Both the position numbers and the translations under genes were made by a program. A DNA stretch of 64,000 nucleotides from Kryptolebias marmoratus (taxonomy: Eukaryota; Chordata; Actinopteri; Cyprinodontiformes; Rivulidae). Below are positions 14,901 through 24,604 of this stretch, in pieces. Within the stretch, counting starts at the first letter, position 1, and each line of letters starts with the position of its first letter. The notes beneath the pieces were generated by a model. The model did no database searches and was not told the DNA's origin. It worked only from the letters and a program-made list of their open reading frames with translations. The stretch lies in contig NC_051434.1 of NCBI RefSeq assembly GCF_001649575.2, forward strand, positions 20,020,732-20,084,731, read 5' to 3'.

Positions 14901-15121
14901 GCGCTTCTCTGTAGCCCAGCTGTCGGCAAACTTCAGCTGCAGTGTCGTGTAACTTCACGGGGCTTGCCGAGCTCCTACCACCCCGCCCGGAGGAGGCTCC
15001 GCTTCCGAGGCGCCCAGTGGGGCAGGACGGACGACAAAAACGCGGGGGAGGGGAGGGGAAACGGTGACCGAAAGTAAACGATGGCTACTCACAAATTGTA
15101 TCTCTCGTAGACCGTCGCCAT
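2989..15121 (-). CDS. sacm1l: SAC1-type phosphoinositide phosphatase, exons 1-14 (partial, 3' end off window)
   Basis: Exons in coding order: 15121-15093, 11944-11847, 10972-10898, 10827-10700, 9477-9328, 8178-8119, 8034-8001, 7879-7778, 5291-5206, 5073-4987, 4898-4830, 4735-4656, 3305-3207, 3127-2989. Phases join without a stop to give 412 codons that follow human SACM1L along their length. The start [10 protein letters not shown] has A at -3 and G at +4. The Sac domain includes HRFALP and [15 protein letters not shown], and the last exon carries [12 protein letters not shown], the CX5R P-loop with catalytic Cys388 and Arg394 (Cys389 in human). The family removes phosphate from PI4P at ER and Golgi membranes. 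The exons for the rest of the Sac domain and the two C-terminal membrane helices are not visible and should lie beyond position 1, making the intron after exon 14 at least 2,988 bp. Intron 9 uses a GC donor. Introns hold a Tc1 relic, a hAT-like element and a dispersed repeat family. Confidence 0.95.
5937..7545. repeat. Dispersed AAAGGAACAGT repeat, copy A (split by a hAT-like insertion)
   Basis: Left end AAAGGAACAGTTTGG; internal marks are TCTTACCTGTTGTAGATAG, CTGCTGCCATCTTAAGACAG and, past the insertion, CCCTGGAAGTGCT, AAGACGGCAGCGATTCC and ACACAGAAACCCAC. Other copies lie at 11490, 13326, 23090, 24370 and 35455. It sits in sacm1l intron 8. Confidence 0.65.
6126..7044. mobile_element. hAT-like element, internally deleted
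   Basis: Terminal inverted repeats CAGGGTTTCCCCCAG (6126) and CTGGGGGAAACCCTG (7030-7044), with further pairing of CCTGGTGGGCC against the right end. The interior encodes a short remnant ([18 protein letters not shown], about 6457-6510) like the N-terminal domain of hAT-related transposases. No clear 8-bp target duplication was found. Confidence 0.6.
8340..9265 (+). mobile_element. Degenerate Tc1/mariner element in sacm1l intron 5
   Basis: Nucleotide order matches a salmonid-type Tc1 transposase gene: AAGGAACTGTCTGCAGAGCT, GGACATTTCTGCTGCACTGA, CCAGGACTCTTCC, TCTGGTCTGATGAAA, TGAAGGTTCATCTTCCAACA, AGACTCGAGGCTG and the tail CTGAATACTTATG. The reading frame is destroyed by indels. A 154-codon ORF on the other strand (8506-8970) is an accidental antisense frame. 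Confidence 0.8.
9700..10612. repeat. Unclassified DNA-transposon-like repeat in sacm1l intron 4
   Basis: The right part ends AAGTCCCAACTTTTTCC, an end seen in a very abundant teleost element, and the body carries CCCCTGAGGACCCCAAGGTCAC. The left boundary is not clear and there is no transposase. Confidence 0.4.
11490..11830. repeat. Dispersed AAAGGAACAGT repeat, copy B
   Basis: Shares GGGACTGCTGCAGTCTTAG, CTCATCAGTCCTGTCAGAAT and the GTAGGATATTCATTTAA end with the other copies. Lies next to sacm1l exon 2. Confidence 0.5.
12395..12670. repeat. Degenerate AGCTTTTAGCTA minisatellite, locus 1
   Basis: Imperfect tandem units of the form TTTTAGCTTTTAGCTACTG or TTTTGCTAATTTTAGC. The complementary motif forms two more arrays at 25925 and 55550. 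Confidence 0.65.
13326..14065. repeat. Dispersed AAAGGAACAGT repeat, copy C (interrupted)
   Basis: Starts TAAAGGAACAGTTTGGACAG, then GTCTCACCTGTTGTAGATA and GATGAGCTAACAGCTA. The other end (GTGGACTGCTGCCATCTTAA) lies near 14030-14050. The intervening 13,520-14,020 contains no gene I can support. Confidence 0.5.
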
Positions 15122-15290
15122 TTTCCTTCAGTCTTGCTGACCTCAGTGACGACAGCAGCGCATGCGGCTTCCTCGCGTGTCACCAGTGAACTGGCTAACG
15201 GCTAACGGCTAACGGCTAACAGGGCGTGGGAACACCGTCCGGCTGTGACGTGTTCAGGACGGGTTTAAACGCTGCAGTCACGTTGCAGGC
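15122..15290 (-). promoter_or_regulatory. CpG-rich sacm1l promoter
   Basis: GC-rich sequence directly upstream of the sacm1l start codon. It contains GCGCATGCGG near 15158-15167, close to the NRF1 palindrome, no TATA box, and a fourfold CTAACGG/GGCTAAC tandem at about 15192-15220. The region 14,930-15,060, inside intron 1, is also CpG-rich. The promoter role is inferred from position and composition. Confidence 0.55.
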
Positions 15291-15387
15291 TTTTTGTTTC
15301 CTTTTTATTTAACAATGTTTTCTTTATTCACAAAGACTTAAGCAAACGCAGTTGGGCTATTATTTAAAAACGTTTAAAAGGAACAGG

Positions 15388-15772
15388 ATGTACGGAAGCC
15401 CATTGCCGCCACTTTCATAAAAAAAATCTCAAATTATGACTTAGTATCTCATAATTACGATTAAGAATCTTCAAACAATGACTTAGTATCTCAAACTTGG
15501 TTTGTCATAATTATGAGATACTAGCCCACAAGTATGACTTAGCATATCATAGTTAAGAGATGCTAGCTTCAAGAAAATCATAAATTAATCCTAATTTTGA
15601 GATACTATCTGATACTTAGACTTAGTATTTCAATGTTATGACTTCAGGTCTCATAACTTTGAGACACTATAAGCGTTCAATGTTATGAGACAGTTTTTCA
15701 TTTTGAGATACTGTCTTTTAATTATGACCAGGAGGATCTTTTTCTTTCAGAGTGGTTGAAATGGGCTTCCAT
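15388..15772. mobile_element. MITE with GGAAGCCCATT termini
   Basis: Left terminus GTACGGAAGCCCATT and right terminus AATGGGCTTCCATAC are inverted copies. The interior is made of degenerate units such as TATCTCATAATTATGA. It lies in the sacm1l-snhg32 spacer. Confidence 0.65.
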
Positions 15773-15955
15773 ACAGGCGCTAAGCCACAGCAAAAAATAC
15801 AAAAAAGTCAGAGGTCTGTTTAATGAAGGGGAGGAAACCTGTTAGTCTTTATTTACTTATGATTAATCCTGTAGCCTTCCTTTTGAGGAATACTTAGTTT
15901 TGCTCATATGAAGTTTGCAAAAATGAAAATATAGCTTTTAAAATAGCCACTGCAG

Positions 15956-16012
<57 letters not shown>

Positions 16013-16013
16013 G

Positions 16014-16060
<47 letters not shown>
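15956..16060 (+). repeat. GATA tetranucleotide microsatellite
   Basis: About 26 GATA units with one GGTA interruption. The complementary TATC array lies 430 bp to the right. Confidence 0.98.
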
Positions 16061-16061
<1 letters not shown>

Positions 16062-16065
16062 ACGA

Positions 16066-16480
16066 GTTAAAGCCATTGACACATAAGCGGTGCCAGTCAT
16101 CAGATACCCTGCTGGTAGAATAACCTGGCCAAAGGAGGAGATAGAAGCCACTGACATCAAGTTTCACCCTAAGTACAGCACCCTGAGACTGTACACTAAA
16201 GGAGGGAGGCAGAGGACTAGTGAGCATCAGAGCCACTATACAGGATGAAACAACCAAGACCCTGGAGTATATCAGGAAGAAAGCCCCTAATGATGATCTG
16301 CTAAGTGAATGTCTCAGGCAGCAGAAACCCAATGTGGAAGAGGAGAAAGAGGAACCCTCATGGAAAGATAAGCACAAGAGCATCTGCAAACTTCTGTATG
16401 TGACACATAACAGTTCAGAGTTGTAGCAGAAGTGTGTACAGGGTGAAGAGCAACGGCTTCAGAGGATCCATTCGCATCTT
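16066..16480 (+). mobile_element. Truncated Rex6/Dong-like LINE fragment
   Basis: Contains PAGRITWPKEEIEATDIKFH, then after a frameshift SIRATIQDETTKTLEY and ECLRQQKP. It is the same ORF region as the copy at 28040-29030, in the opposite orientation. Confidence 0.75.
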
Positions 16481-16490
16481 GTTCAATTTG

Positions 16491-16673
<183 letters not shown>

Positions 16674-16899
16674 AACACTAAATAGTATATTATAGGGATA
16701 TGATATATGTTTCCAACAAATGCATTGTCAAAAAAACAACCAGTATTTTTTTCATGGTTATTTGTTGTTTTTTACGCCTTTCAGAAACATAGGGACTAAC
16801 TAATCCAGCATATATGAATTTTAACATAGTTAGAGTAGAGGCCGTCAATCAGCCGTCCTGGGCAAAGATAATATTTAAAAAGGCAGTTTTTAGGACACC

Positions 16900-16953
16900 T
16901 AAAACGGTCAGAGCGGACCCCTTATATAAACCGTGCGCAGCCGCCTGTTCAGC
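16900..16953 (+). promoter_or_regulatory. TATA-type promoter of the snoRNA host gene
   Basis: TATATAAA at 16923-16930 is followed about 30 bp later by a short pyrimidine run (CCTCT, from 16953). That would fit a 5'-TOP type start, which is usual for snoRNA host genes. The start site is inferred, not observed. Confidence 0.5.
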
Positions 16954-17778
16954 CTCTGTCTGTCGGTGTCCGAGAGCGGGAGGTTGGCAGGGAGTCCCTG
17001 CTGGTAAAACGTAATGTAAAATTTGTGGGGAATATATTTACCCGCGATGTGAGTTATCTCTCAGGGTTTTATGGTCGCTCAGATGTGAAGGAGAGGCAGC
17101 AGCTCGCGCAGCGGCCCCTTAGCACGTGGCGAGCTCGCGACGCGCCAACACATGCTGGCCTAAGCACTAGCTTCTTCACTTTAGGTGAGATTAATATCCG
17201 CCGGGTCTAAGGCTCTGATGACTTTACTCAAGAACATCGTGAAACCATGACAAAGTCAGGTGAGTTTTTAGATTTAAATTAAAGGCCGAGCATGGCTTGA
17301 ATGAATGCTTATCACCCGCCGCCTTACATTGCATATATTTAAACTAAATAACTTTTTGATGAGAAACCGAGTTATATCCGGTTCAGTTAAACCTTTAAAA
17401 ACATCTGCAGGGGGTCAGACAGTATGTTGTAAATAATAGTTTAAATAATATTGTTGGCATGAGCTGATATAAAGCTGTGAAGATTGACGCCAGTTCATTC
17501 AGACGTCATCATTGAGACCTTAACGCTGCTGTTAGTTTACATAATTATTTCTGCAGAAATGATATGAAATCCACTTTACAATGGCTCGACTGGTGCGCTA
17601 CATTAGAACCATGATGATCCACAAGACTAGTCCCTGATAAAACACGTTAGGTGTGAGCTGGGTCTAAACGCTGTCTTCTCTACAGGACAGGTGTTCAACT
17701 CTGGGCTGCTGCAGAAAGAGCTCCTCCAGGTAAGCCTGCCACCTGCAAACCTCCGTCCAAAGCAGAGTGTGCGTTCAT

Positions 17779-17848
17779 GTGGGATGATGATTCATAGACT
17801 AGAGTCTCTGAAAAAAACATGAAGTTGTTTTCACATTACACTGACCAC
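17779..17848 (+). ncRNA. snord52: Box C/D snoRNA, SNORD52-like (U52)
   Basis: A GTGG/CCAC terminal stem encloses box C ATGATGA (17784-17790) and box D CTGA (17841-17844). Internal D' is CTGA at 17808-17811. The stretch before D' reads AGACTAGAGTC, complementary to GACTCTAGTCT, a conserved 28S rRNA segment; as remembered, human U52 carries the same element and guides 28S methylation there. It lies in intron 2 of the host gene. Confidence 0.85.
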
Positions 17849-18600
17849 AAAGCCACAGTGAAATGGAGCGTTTTAATCCATCAACTGCAGATCTAGATCC
17901 CTGCTGGGTGTATTTCAATGCAGGCTTCAGTCTTCTTCTGACACACAAGTGTCCCTTGTGTCTAGTCATTTTATACTGATTGATTGTAAAGAAAACCAAA
18001 GAATAAACTGCTTAAAATAATCGTCTGCACTGCAATTATGAATGGTCTGCAGTAAATGGCTTAACACATCTAAATGGTGCTTTTTTTTTCTAAAGGTAGT
18101 TTTATTTGAATGATACTAATAAAAATTTCTTCTTGTAGGTGAGCCGCCCTGATGACGGTCGTCTTTATGTGTAAGTACCAGTTATTGTGGAAGTTTAACG
18201 ATTAGTTAAAATGATCTTGGATGTCATTGCTATACTAAATATACTTTTTTTTTAATGTACATCCAAGCAAATAGTGAGTTTCTACAGAGTTTGGAATCTG
18301 GTATGCTTCAGGTCTGCATTAATCTAAGGAAATTAAGTTTCTAGTCATATTTCTGTTTTCTATAAGGTTAAATTGAAATTTGTAAAGATTGATCAGATAA
18401 CCGGGGCATTTTTCACCTTTTTGTTGTGTCAAAAATGCCCATTTGTATTGACCATGACTGATGTATAATGGCAATAAAAGGCTAAAGAATCCCAGGGTGT
18501 GAATACATTTTTAATAGACACTGTATTTCTACAGCCCCGTGGTGAAATGTTGGCCCATGTGTTGTACACTAGTTCCTGGCTGCTGCTCCTTGTGTCTGAT

Positions 18601-18674
18601 TGGTCGATGATGATAACCCTGTTGTTCGGTTCTACTGATGTTAAATGAAGTCTGCCCGCAGCGTACTGAGACCA
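18601..18674 (+). ncRNA. snord48: Box C/D snoRNA, SNORD48-like (U48)
   Basis: A perfect TGGTC/GACCA terminal stem encloses box C ATGATGA (18607-18613) and box D CTGA (18666-18669), with an internal CTGA at 18635-18638. The guide before box D reads CCCGCAGCG, matching the 3' half of human U48 as remembered. It ends 88 bp before the downstream 3' splice junction, the usual spacing for intronic C/D snoRNAs. Confidence 0.85.
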
Positions 18675-18878
18675 TCAGACCACTGCAGCTTTGCAATGAG
18701 TTTAGGGGATCTGAGAGTGAATCTGGAAGATGTTAACCAAATGATTTCATGTCCCTCCACAGACTCTGAGACTCAAACTGGGACTGAAGATGGAGAGCTC
18801 AAACCATCTGACTACAGCCAAAATAAACTCTGTGCTTCTAATTCATGGTTTTATTTAATTTGGCTGACAGTAGCAAGG

Positions 18879-19049
18879 CAGTGGTGTCCAGTCCTGGTCC
18901 TGGAGGGCCACTATTCTGCATGTGTTATGTGTTTCTCCTCTGACGCCTGATCTGAATGAGTGAATAACAGGCTTCTGCAGAACCTGAACAGAGAAATGAC
19001 TGAAACGTGCAGGATTGTGGCCCTCCAGGACCAGGATTGGACACCACTG
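18879..19049. mobile_element. Palindromic MITE, hAT-like
   Basis: Arms CAGTGGTGTCCAGTCCTGG and CCAGGATTGGACACCACTG face each other across 171 bp. Related copies are at 38908, 39497, 48345 and 50932. It sits just after the snhg32 polyadenylation signal. Confidence 0.7.
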
Positions 19050-19879
19050 CTGTAAGGTGTTTGTTTTATTTATGAATGTCTGAAATAAAGAATTTACAAC
19101 TAAAACTCTGAAGTGTTTTCTAAACGCCACAACGAATGTTCTGTTGCTCTGAGGAAAATGTCCATTTTATTTGCTTTGTCAAAACCAGAGCAAATTTTAA
19201 GCAAGTCAGTTGAGTTTCAAGCTGTTAAACTATTTTTCCTTCAGTCTGAGGTTGCACACGAATAACTTTGTACTGATGTAACCCTCAAGTGTGGCTCCAT
19301 TTTTATTGGCCCTGTGAGTTTTCTCAGGTTAAACCAGAGTGTTGCAGTTTAAAACGCCAAACCATGGACTCTGTTATGACTTAATGATGGGTATGCTGCA
19401 ACTGCACAGTGATTTCCTGTTTGGGATAAATAAAGTACTTCATTTCTATTCTATAATAAAAATGAGAAGTGACAATTTAACCAGGGTAAACAAGCTGGTG
19501 TTGCTTTAAGTTAAATTATATATATATATTTTTGCGGATTTCTGCCCAGGTCCCTCTTGAAAATGAGATGTTGATCTCAACGGGGTTTACCTGGTTAAAT
19601 AAAAAAAAAAAAAAGTAAAAATTAACTTTATTAGTTTGGCTCAGTTTTCTCTGTAAATGCAGTGGTTTTAAGCAATGATGCCTGAGGAAAAGCCTAAAGA
19701 AGTTTGCTCTTTTGTGTAAAACATCTTTCTGGTTAAATATCACCAATACAGCTCATTTCCCCCTAATATCAGCAGAAAAAACAAAACGAGACTTTAGTCA
19801 GGTATATAAGACTTCCCTCCTGATGTTCACACTCTGGCACTTTTTAGAATAAGTCAAAGTTTGTGCCTGTCAGCAGGAG
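19050..19879. other. Intergenic, no gene seen
   Basis: AT-rich spacer between snhg32 and C6orf47. GGGATAAATAAAGTACTTCA near 19424 looks like the 3' tail of a SINE. Nothing else is supportable. Confidence 0.5.
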
Positions 19880-20218
19880 AAACCTGATGGCTGGAACGCG
19901 TGTTGCGGTGGGGACAGGTCTGGATGTGACACCGGTGTTGTGTCGAGTTGTGTGTCCCCGGTAGAGAGGTACCTGCTGCGCTCGACGTGAGGCGGACACT
20001 GCTCATGCGCCCTCCTTTCGCCTCTTTTACTTTATAATGGTGACAAACCGTGTCGAGTTAGCTTTTACATTTGTGGTTTGTGTTCTTGACTGGAAGCACA
20101 TTTACCTCAATGAGACGGACTTCAGTCAGGGTTTAGAAACTTGGTTGGTTTATCAAGTTATTGAAGCTAACAAAGCTAGCAACTGGGACGGGCTGAAAAA
20201 CTAGCTAACGTCGCCTCG
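19880..20218 (+). promoter_or_regulatory. C6orf47 promoter and non-coding first exon
   Basis: CpG-rich block ending at a plausible donor (CG|GTAGGT at 20219). The next exon starts at 20454 after a strong pyrimidine tract and CAG. The exact transcription start is not visible. Confidence 0.5.
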
Positions 20219-20846
20219 GTAGGTATTTTAGCCTCTTTTTTTTGTAAAAACCGACCGCAATAAAAGACCTCGAAAAAATGTTAAACCATTAAGAATTTAG
20301 TTCGACTTTTTAGTTTTGTTTTTAAATGCTTTTCACCTGGTAATTTTGACAACCTGCGCAGTGTTTGCTAACTTGGAGGGGATCTAATTAGAAGGGCTTC
20401 ATTCTGGAGCTGTAAAAAAATAAAAATATACTCTGTCTTCTTCTTCTTTGCAGGTGTGACAAGCGGAGTGATGTGTTTTTGGAGGACTCTGGGAACATTT
20501 CTCTGTCCCTTTTGTTTTAAACTTTAAGCCCAACCAATGCTGAACCTCTGGTCGACCACTTCCGAAGCTAACTTTATAGCTGGATGTGATGTGGAGCCAC
20601 CAGCTTCACCCTGAGACATGTAGACCTGCTCCATAGCTGCTCCTGCTTCACTGAGTGCACGGGTTAGATTCACGTGGGCCGGTGTCGAGTCTGCTCGACT
20701 GGTTTTTCCCACACCTTCGGGTGTGTCTGAGTGGAGAACATGTTATTGCTTGAGCCTGAATCCATGTGAAGAACTGTTTTAGCTTCAGGAACCAGGAGAA
20801 AGAACAAAAGGTCTGATCTTACCTGTTACAACTTTATAACAAAATC

Positions 20847-21746
20847 ATGACCGCCGTGCTGGGCAGGGCGTGGGGGTGGGTGCGCTCCTGGGGCAGCTCT
20901 GGCCCGCCAGAGGACGCCCCGGCTTTGATAGTTAAGACCCCAGACCTGCATAAGAAAGGCGGCTGGGGTTTCACAGGGTGGACCTCTTGGATCTGGGGAG
21001 GGTGGAGAAGACAAAGTGACCAAAGCGGGGCGGCGGAGGAGTTCTGGGAGGCCCAGGAGAGGCTGCAGCCTGAGAAAATAAAGGCGCTTGGAGCAGAGAA
21101 ACAGGAGGCCGAAGCCAGTTCGCCAGTACCCAGGTGGTGGAGTAGATACCTCCCGACTCTGTATCTGTGGCCGAGAAAAACTGAGCTGGCTGGAGTAAGA
21201 CAAAGGAAAGGTGACAGTCGGCGGGAGCACGACATTGATGGGGACTTCTCTGATTATGGAACACCTCCTCCGTCTCCTACACTGTTCTCCTCTCGGCTGA
21301 CCTCTCCTTTCCGACTCTTCGCGAATAGCTGGAATGTGGAAATCGCGCCTGAGCATTACGAGATCTGCTTCAACTTCCTCCGTCACCTGTTTGACCTGTT
21401 TGTCGTCGCCTTCCTGTGGACCGTGTCCCCCCCCGCCAAGCTGATCTTGGAGGTGCTGGGGGTCCAGGGCCCGTTGAGGCTGTGGTTCCACGGCATGGCC
21501 ATGTTCTTCGTGTCCACGGCTGGAATGGCGGGGTTGCTCTGGTTGATCCAGGAGTATCTCCCTCAGTTTGCGTTGATCTACGGCATCATCCAGGCGCTGG
21601 TGATCTCGGTCAGCGTTCGACAGAGCGTGATCCTCGGTGTGGAGGAAGAGGAAGGGGGAAATGACAAGGATGTAAAGGAGACCGATGAAGTGAGAGACAT
21701 TAAAGATCACGAAGACAATTCTTTGTTGAAAAAGGACCGCAAATAG
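20847..21746 (+). CDS. c6orf47: C6orf47 (G4) homologue, uncharacterised membrane-associated protein
   Basis: Single-exon ORF of 299 residues; its mRNA probably joins a leader exon ending at 20218 to the exon from 20454. The start has A at -3. The C-terminal half resembles human C6orf47 (MHC class III, also 293-294 residues): residues 205-216 read GVQGPLRLWFHG against GLRGPLGLWLHG in human, and a second conserved block (IYGIIQALVISVSVRQ, 243-258) matches LFGLLQALVLAVSLRE. Hydrophobic stretches at about 172-201, 212-234 and 238-257 suggest membrane insertion. The N-terminal half is Trp-, Gly- and Arg-rich with low similarity; residues 263-299 are acidic to charged. The molecular function of the family is unknown. 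A possible donor just after the stop (AAG|GTAAGT near 21762) would put an intron in the 3' UTR. Confidence 0.85.
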   Translation: MTAVLGRAWGWVRSWGSSGPPEDAPALIVKTPDLHKKGGWGFTGWTSWIWGGWRRQSDQSGAAEEFWEAQERLQPEKIKALGAEKQEAEASSPVPRWWSRYLPTLYLWPRKTELAGVRQRKGDSRREHDIDGDFSDYGTPPPSPTLFSSRLTSPFRLFANSWNVEIAPEHYEICFNFLRHLFDLFVVAFLWTVSPPAKLILEVLGVQGPLRLWFHGMAMFFVSTAGMAGLLWLIQEYLPQFALIYGIIQALVISVSVRQSVILGVEEEEGGNDKDVKETDEVRDIKDHEDNSLLKKDRK

Positions 21747-21894
21747 AGAGTTTAGGTAAAGGTAAGTTATTATTTCATTATTTTGATGTTCAGTATTAAC
21801 ATATAGTTACTTTATGCTTATAAATATAAAGATTTTGTTGTCAGGTTGCTTAAGATTTTGTTTTATGGCTGCAGCTGTATTCTTGGCTGCTCTT

Positions 21895-22100
21895 TGACAA
21901 CTCTTCTTCACAGAATTCGGTAGAGTTCTTCTAATTTGGTTGGTTCCCTGACACAGACCAGGCTTTTAGTCCACAGGTTTTCAATCAGATCGATGTTGGA
22001 GCTTTGTGAAGGCTGATTTGGGAGCTGAATGCTCTCCTGTTTCATCCAATCAGAAAGCAGCTCTGATGTATGTTTAGGATCACTGTCCTGTTTGAACACC
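21895..22100 (-). pseudogene. Tc1/mariner transposase fragment
   Basis: Minus-strand reading [17 protein letters not shown] followed by PSQSSNIDLIENLW matches the C-terminal catalytic region of Tc1 transposases (QDNDPKHT and DLNPIE.LW). It is only the last third of the protein. Confidence 0.8.
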
Positions 22101-22290
22101 TAGCTGTGGTCAAGTTTCAGCCTGAAGTGAATATCTACAACCGATTAACCTTTAGAGCCAAACTAATTCAAGATGGCCACCACAGGCATCTGACCGATAA
22201 CTCAGTCAGTTGTACAGATACTGAGCTCCAACTCTGTGTGGTGGTAGAGATCGTGCATAGCCATATTTTCAAGGTTGTGACTAAAATGGT
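22095..22290. repeat. AAGATGGCCACCA-type dispersed repeat
   Basis: Reads CTACAACCGATTAACCTTTA, AATTCAAGATGGCCACCACA and AACTCAGTCAGTTGTACAGA. The same module recurs at 47100, 51140, 57225 and 63690. From 22,300 to 23,090 I see no gene. Confidence 0.55.
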
Positions 22291-23089
22291 TGCAACTCCA
22301 TTGAAAATGCAAAGCAGCTTTTTGATCCTCAGTCTGCGGTGTTTTTCCAGATCCACTCTTCACCTCCACGGTTGGTCTCCACCGAGGACGGCGCAAATCT
22401 CAGCTTTGTCGGACGACCCCCCCACCAGCTGTGCGACGCCACTACAATCACCACTACAGACCGTTGGCTGCACCGCTGCGTTCTGCAGTGAGTTCAGGAC
22501 TGTTCAGGTTGTGCTAGTTTCACTTTATGTTCAACACTTTATAATCTGCATCTTACAGACATCTGGGCTCTGAAACAGTTATAGTGCTGTGACAGTAAGA
22601 CATGTATTTAATCCTGTGTACGCTTTATTTATTGTCTCGTGGGAATACTTCTTCTCATTTCCTGTAATGAGACAGTGAGAGCCTTTAATTCAGTCTTTGT
22701 AGAGAAAATGACCTCATACCATGGTGAAACCAAAAATGAGGCCTGAAATCGAATTTATCTACAAGAGGAGGAAAAAAAATCAAACTCCCCCGCTCCATTT
22801 CTCAGTTTTCACATCCCCAGTTCTTACTGCTTCATTTGTTTTTCTTACTTTAGTTTTATTTTTTTTTCCTCAGCTTATTAAGTTTTACACTCCCAGAATC
22901 CTCCTCACACGCAGCTCAGAGTGTGTGACGTTGGTTTCTCCTGTTGAACTGAGGATTTATGTGACCGTGCCTTTATGTCTGTGACACAGAAACACGAGAG
23001 AAGAGCCATGGCTCACAGCCACACTCCTAAAAGTGCTGTTTTAACCCTCACGTGTGCAACACAGCGAGATAGTTCGACAGACTTATTAT

Positions 23090-23350
23090 TAAAATAGTTT
23101 GCCTGACGAGATAACTGTCAGTGGATTAAAGTGGATCGCCGCCGTCTTAAAACAACCCAGCAGCTCCTCCAAACGCCACTTTAGAAACCTTTACACCTCA
23201 TTACATTTCACACCACATGAATATTTCAGCAGAAATATTTAGAAATCCCAGCAGCATGTGACTCCTGGCTGACGTGGAAGTGCGCAGTGTTGCTGCAGCT
23301 GCTATTAATGCGTGTGAATAACGACAGAACTTTGTGTAAAAATAGCTAAT
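23090..23350. repeat. Dispersed AAAGGAACAGT repeat, copy D
   Basis: Shares GGATCGCCGCCGTCTTAAAA, CAGCAGCTCCTCCAAACGCC and the TGCTGCAGCTGCTATTAATG stretch with the other copies. Confidence 0.5.
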
Positions 23351-24369
23351 CTGAACCTGACAGCAGTGTGTAGTAGGAGTGGGAATCTATAGGCACCTCA
23401 CGAGTTGATTAGAATGAAGAATGAAGGGCTGATGCAATGACACATCAAGCAAAATCCTGAGCACAGACCGAAAAAAACCCAAAATGTTTTGCTTTTCACT
23501 GCAGTATAAAATGGTTGTCATTCAGACATCTAAATGAAGAAAAATGGAGTCAAAATGCAGAGTACAGAGACATGTTCATCAGTCATTGCACGCTGGAGCC
23601 AACTGACCCACTTTTTAAAATATTTCCATGGCTTTCTGGTCCCCCGCTACAGTGCAGGAATGGCTGTGTTCGGGATCTTCAACATGGGATGATCGTGTCT
23701 CCGAAGTGTGCAATATAAGGTGGTATCTCACTAGGCTGAGACTGTCGGAGACTCGAAATGATGCTAAAATAAAATGAGTAGATTTGAGTGTTTGCAACCA
23801 GCAAGCAGAGCCAGCTGTGGATTGTGCAGCCAGTTTTTTGTTTTGTTTTTTTAAATTATGACAAATTTTCGTGGCCATGGCCTGGAAAACTGTATTGCAG
23901 AAGCTGCCCTCATTTTAAGATTCAATCTGCTGGAGTTCACTTTAGCCAGGTTTGAACCAGTTCATTCATCTTTGTGTTATCATCAGCGTGGTTTTTAGAC
24001 CTGTACCTGTCCGCTGTCGGAGGAGAGCTCCCCACAGGTGTCAGAATATACAGCTCAGGTCCTCCTAAGGCAGGTTGAGAGAAAACTTGTTGTAGTTTTT
24101 TTTTTTTTTTTTTTGAAACGGGTTCAAAACTTGAGCAACAAAACTGCAAGCCTCTGCAACTCAAGCGAGGAAACTTGAGATTCCCCTCTTGGACGCCGTT
24201 TGCCAGCTAGTCCCCAACAGCCATAGCCCAAACCCTCCCTTTAAAAATGGCAGCAATGACCACCAGATATCCTTCCTCGGGGTGGAAACGTGCACAAACC
24301 TGCATGTATCACCAGGATTTTTCCCTTTAACTTCATAGAAACCTAAAGTACTGCCAAACACAGGCTATC

Positions 24370-24604
24370 ACTGGTCCGATTCTTACCCCCACCACTAGTA
24401 GATGTATAAATAAAATCATTTGTGTGAACCATTGCAAAGTCTTGAAGGTCAGAGCTGTTTTAAGACGGCAGCGATCCACTTTGGTTTTAGCTGCGTTCAG
24501 ATGAGCTGTTAGCTCCAAACTGAAGCCGCCAAAGAAGCAGGGAAGATATTCATTATTTATAACACACACAAACCCAGTTCAAAATTACCGACCTGTTCCT
24601 TTAA
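24370..24604. repeat. Dispersed AAAGGAACAGT repeat, copy E
   Basis: Contains TTTTAAGACGGCAGCGATCC and GAAGCCGCCAAAGAAGCAG, and ends ACCTGTTCCTTTA, the inverted form of the left terminus seen in copy A. Confidence 0.6.

Larger units (their letters stand above)
16953..18845 (+). ncRNA. snhg32: Spliced snoRNA host gene, SNHG32 (C6orf48) homologue
   Basis: Small exons with clean splice sites: a first exon ending at 17259 (donor GTGAGT), 17686-17729, 18139-18170, and a last exon from 18763 with AATAAA at 18822-18827. Intron 2 carries a SNORD52-like RNA (17779-17848) and intron 3 a SNORD48-like RNA (18601-18674), the pair known from human SNHG32 in the MHC class III region. A 31-codon ORF starts at 17247 (MTKSG...), reads through the middle exons (...VSRPDDGRLYV) and ends at TGA 18767-18769. 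I do not recognise the peptide; it may be untranslated or nonsense-mediated-decay bait. The 5' part is uncertain: a further donor (GGTAAAAC near 17006) suggests that the first exon may be divided. The main product is probably the snoRNAs. Confidence 0.75.

Noticed and set aside
15904..16389. 161-codon minus-strand frame with (YLSI)n
   Set aside because: Produced by the GATA array and the antisense of a LINE fragment.
17611..17637. ATGATGA followed by CTGA, a possible third snoRNA
   Set aside because: Only 27 nt from box C to box D, no terminal stem, and no second CTGA at the right distance.
20826..21710. 294-codon open frame on the minus strand
   Set aside because: It is antisense to the C6orf47 coding exon, whose plus-strand product matches a known family; the minus frame matches nothing and is rich in Pro, His and Arg as expected of an antisense GC-rich frame.
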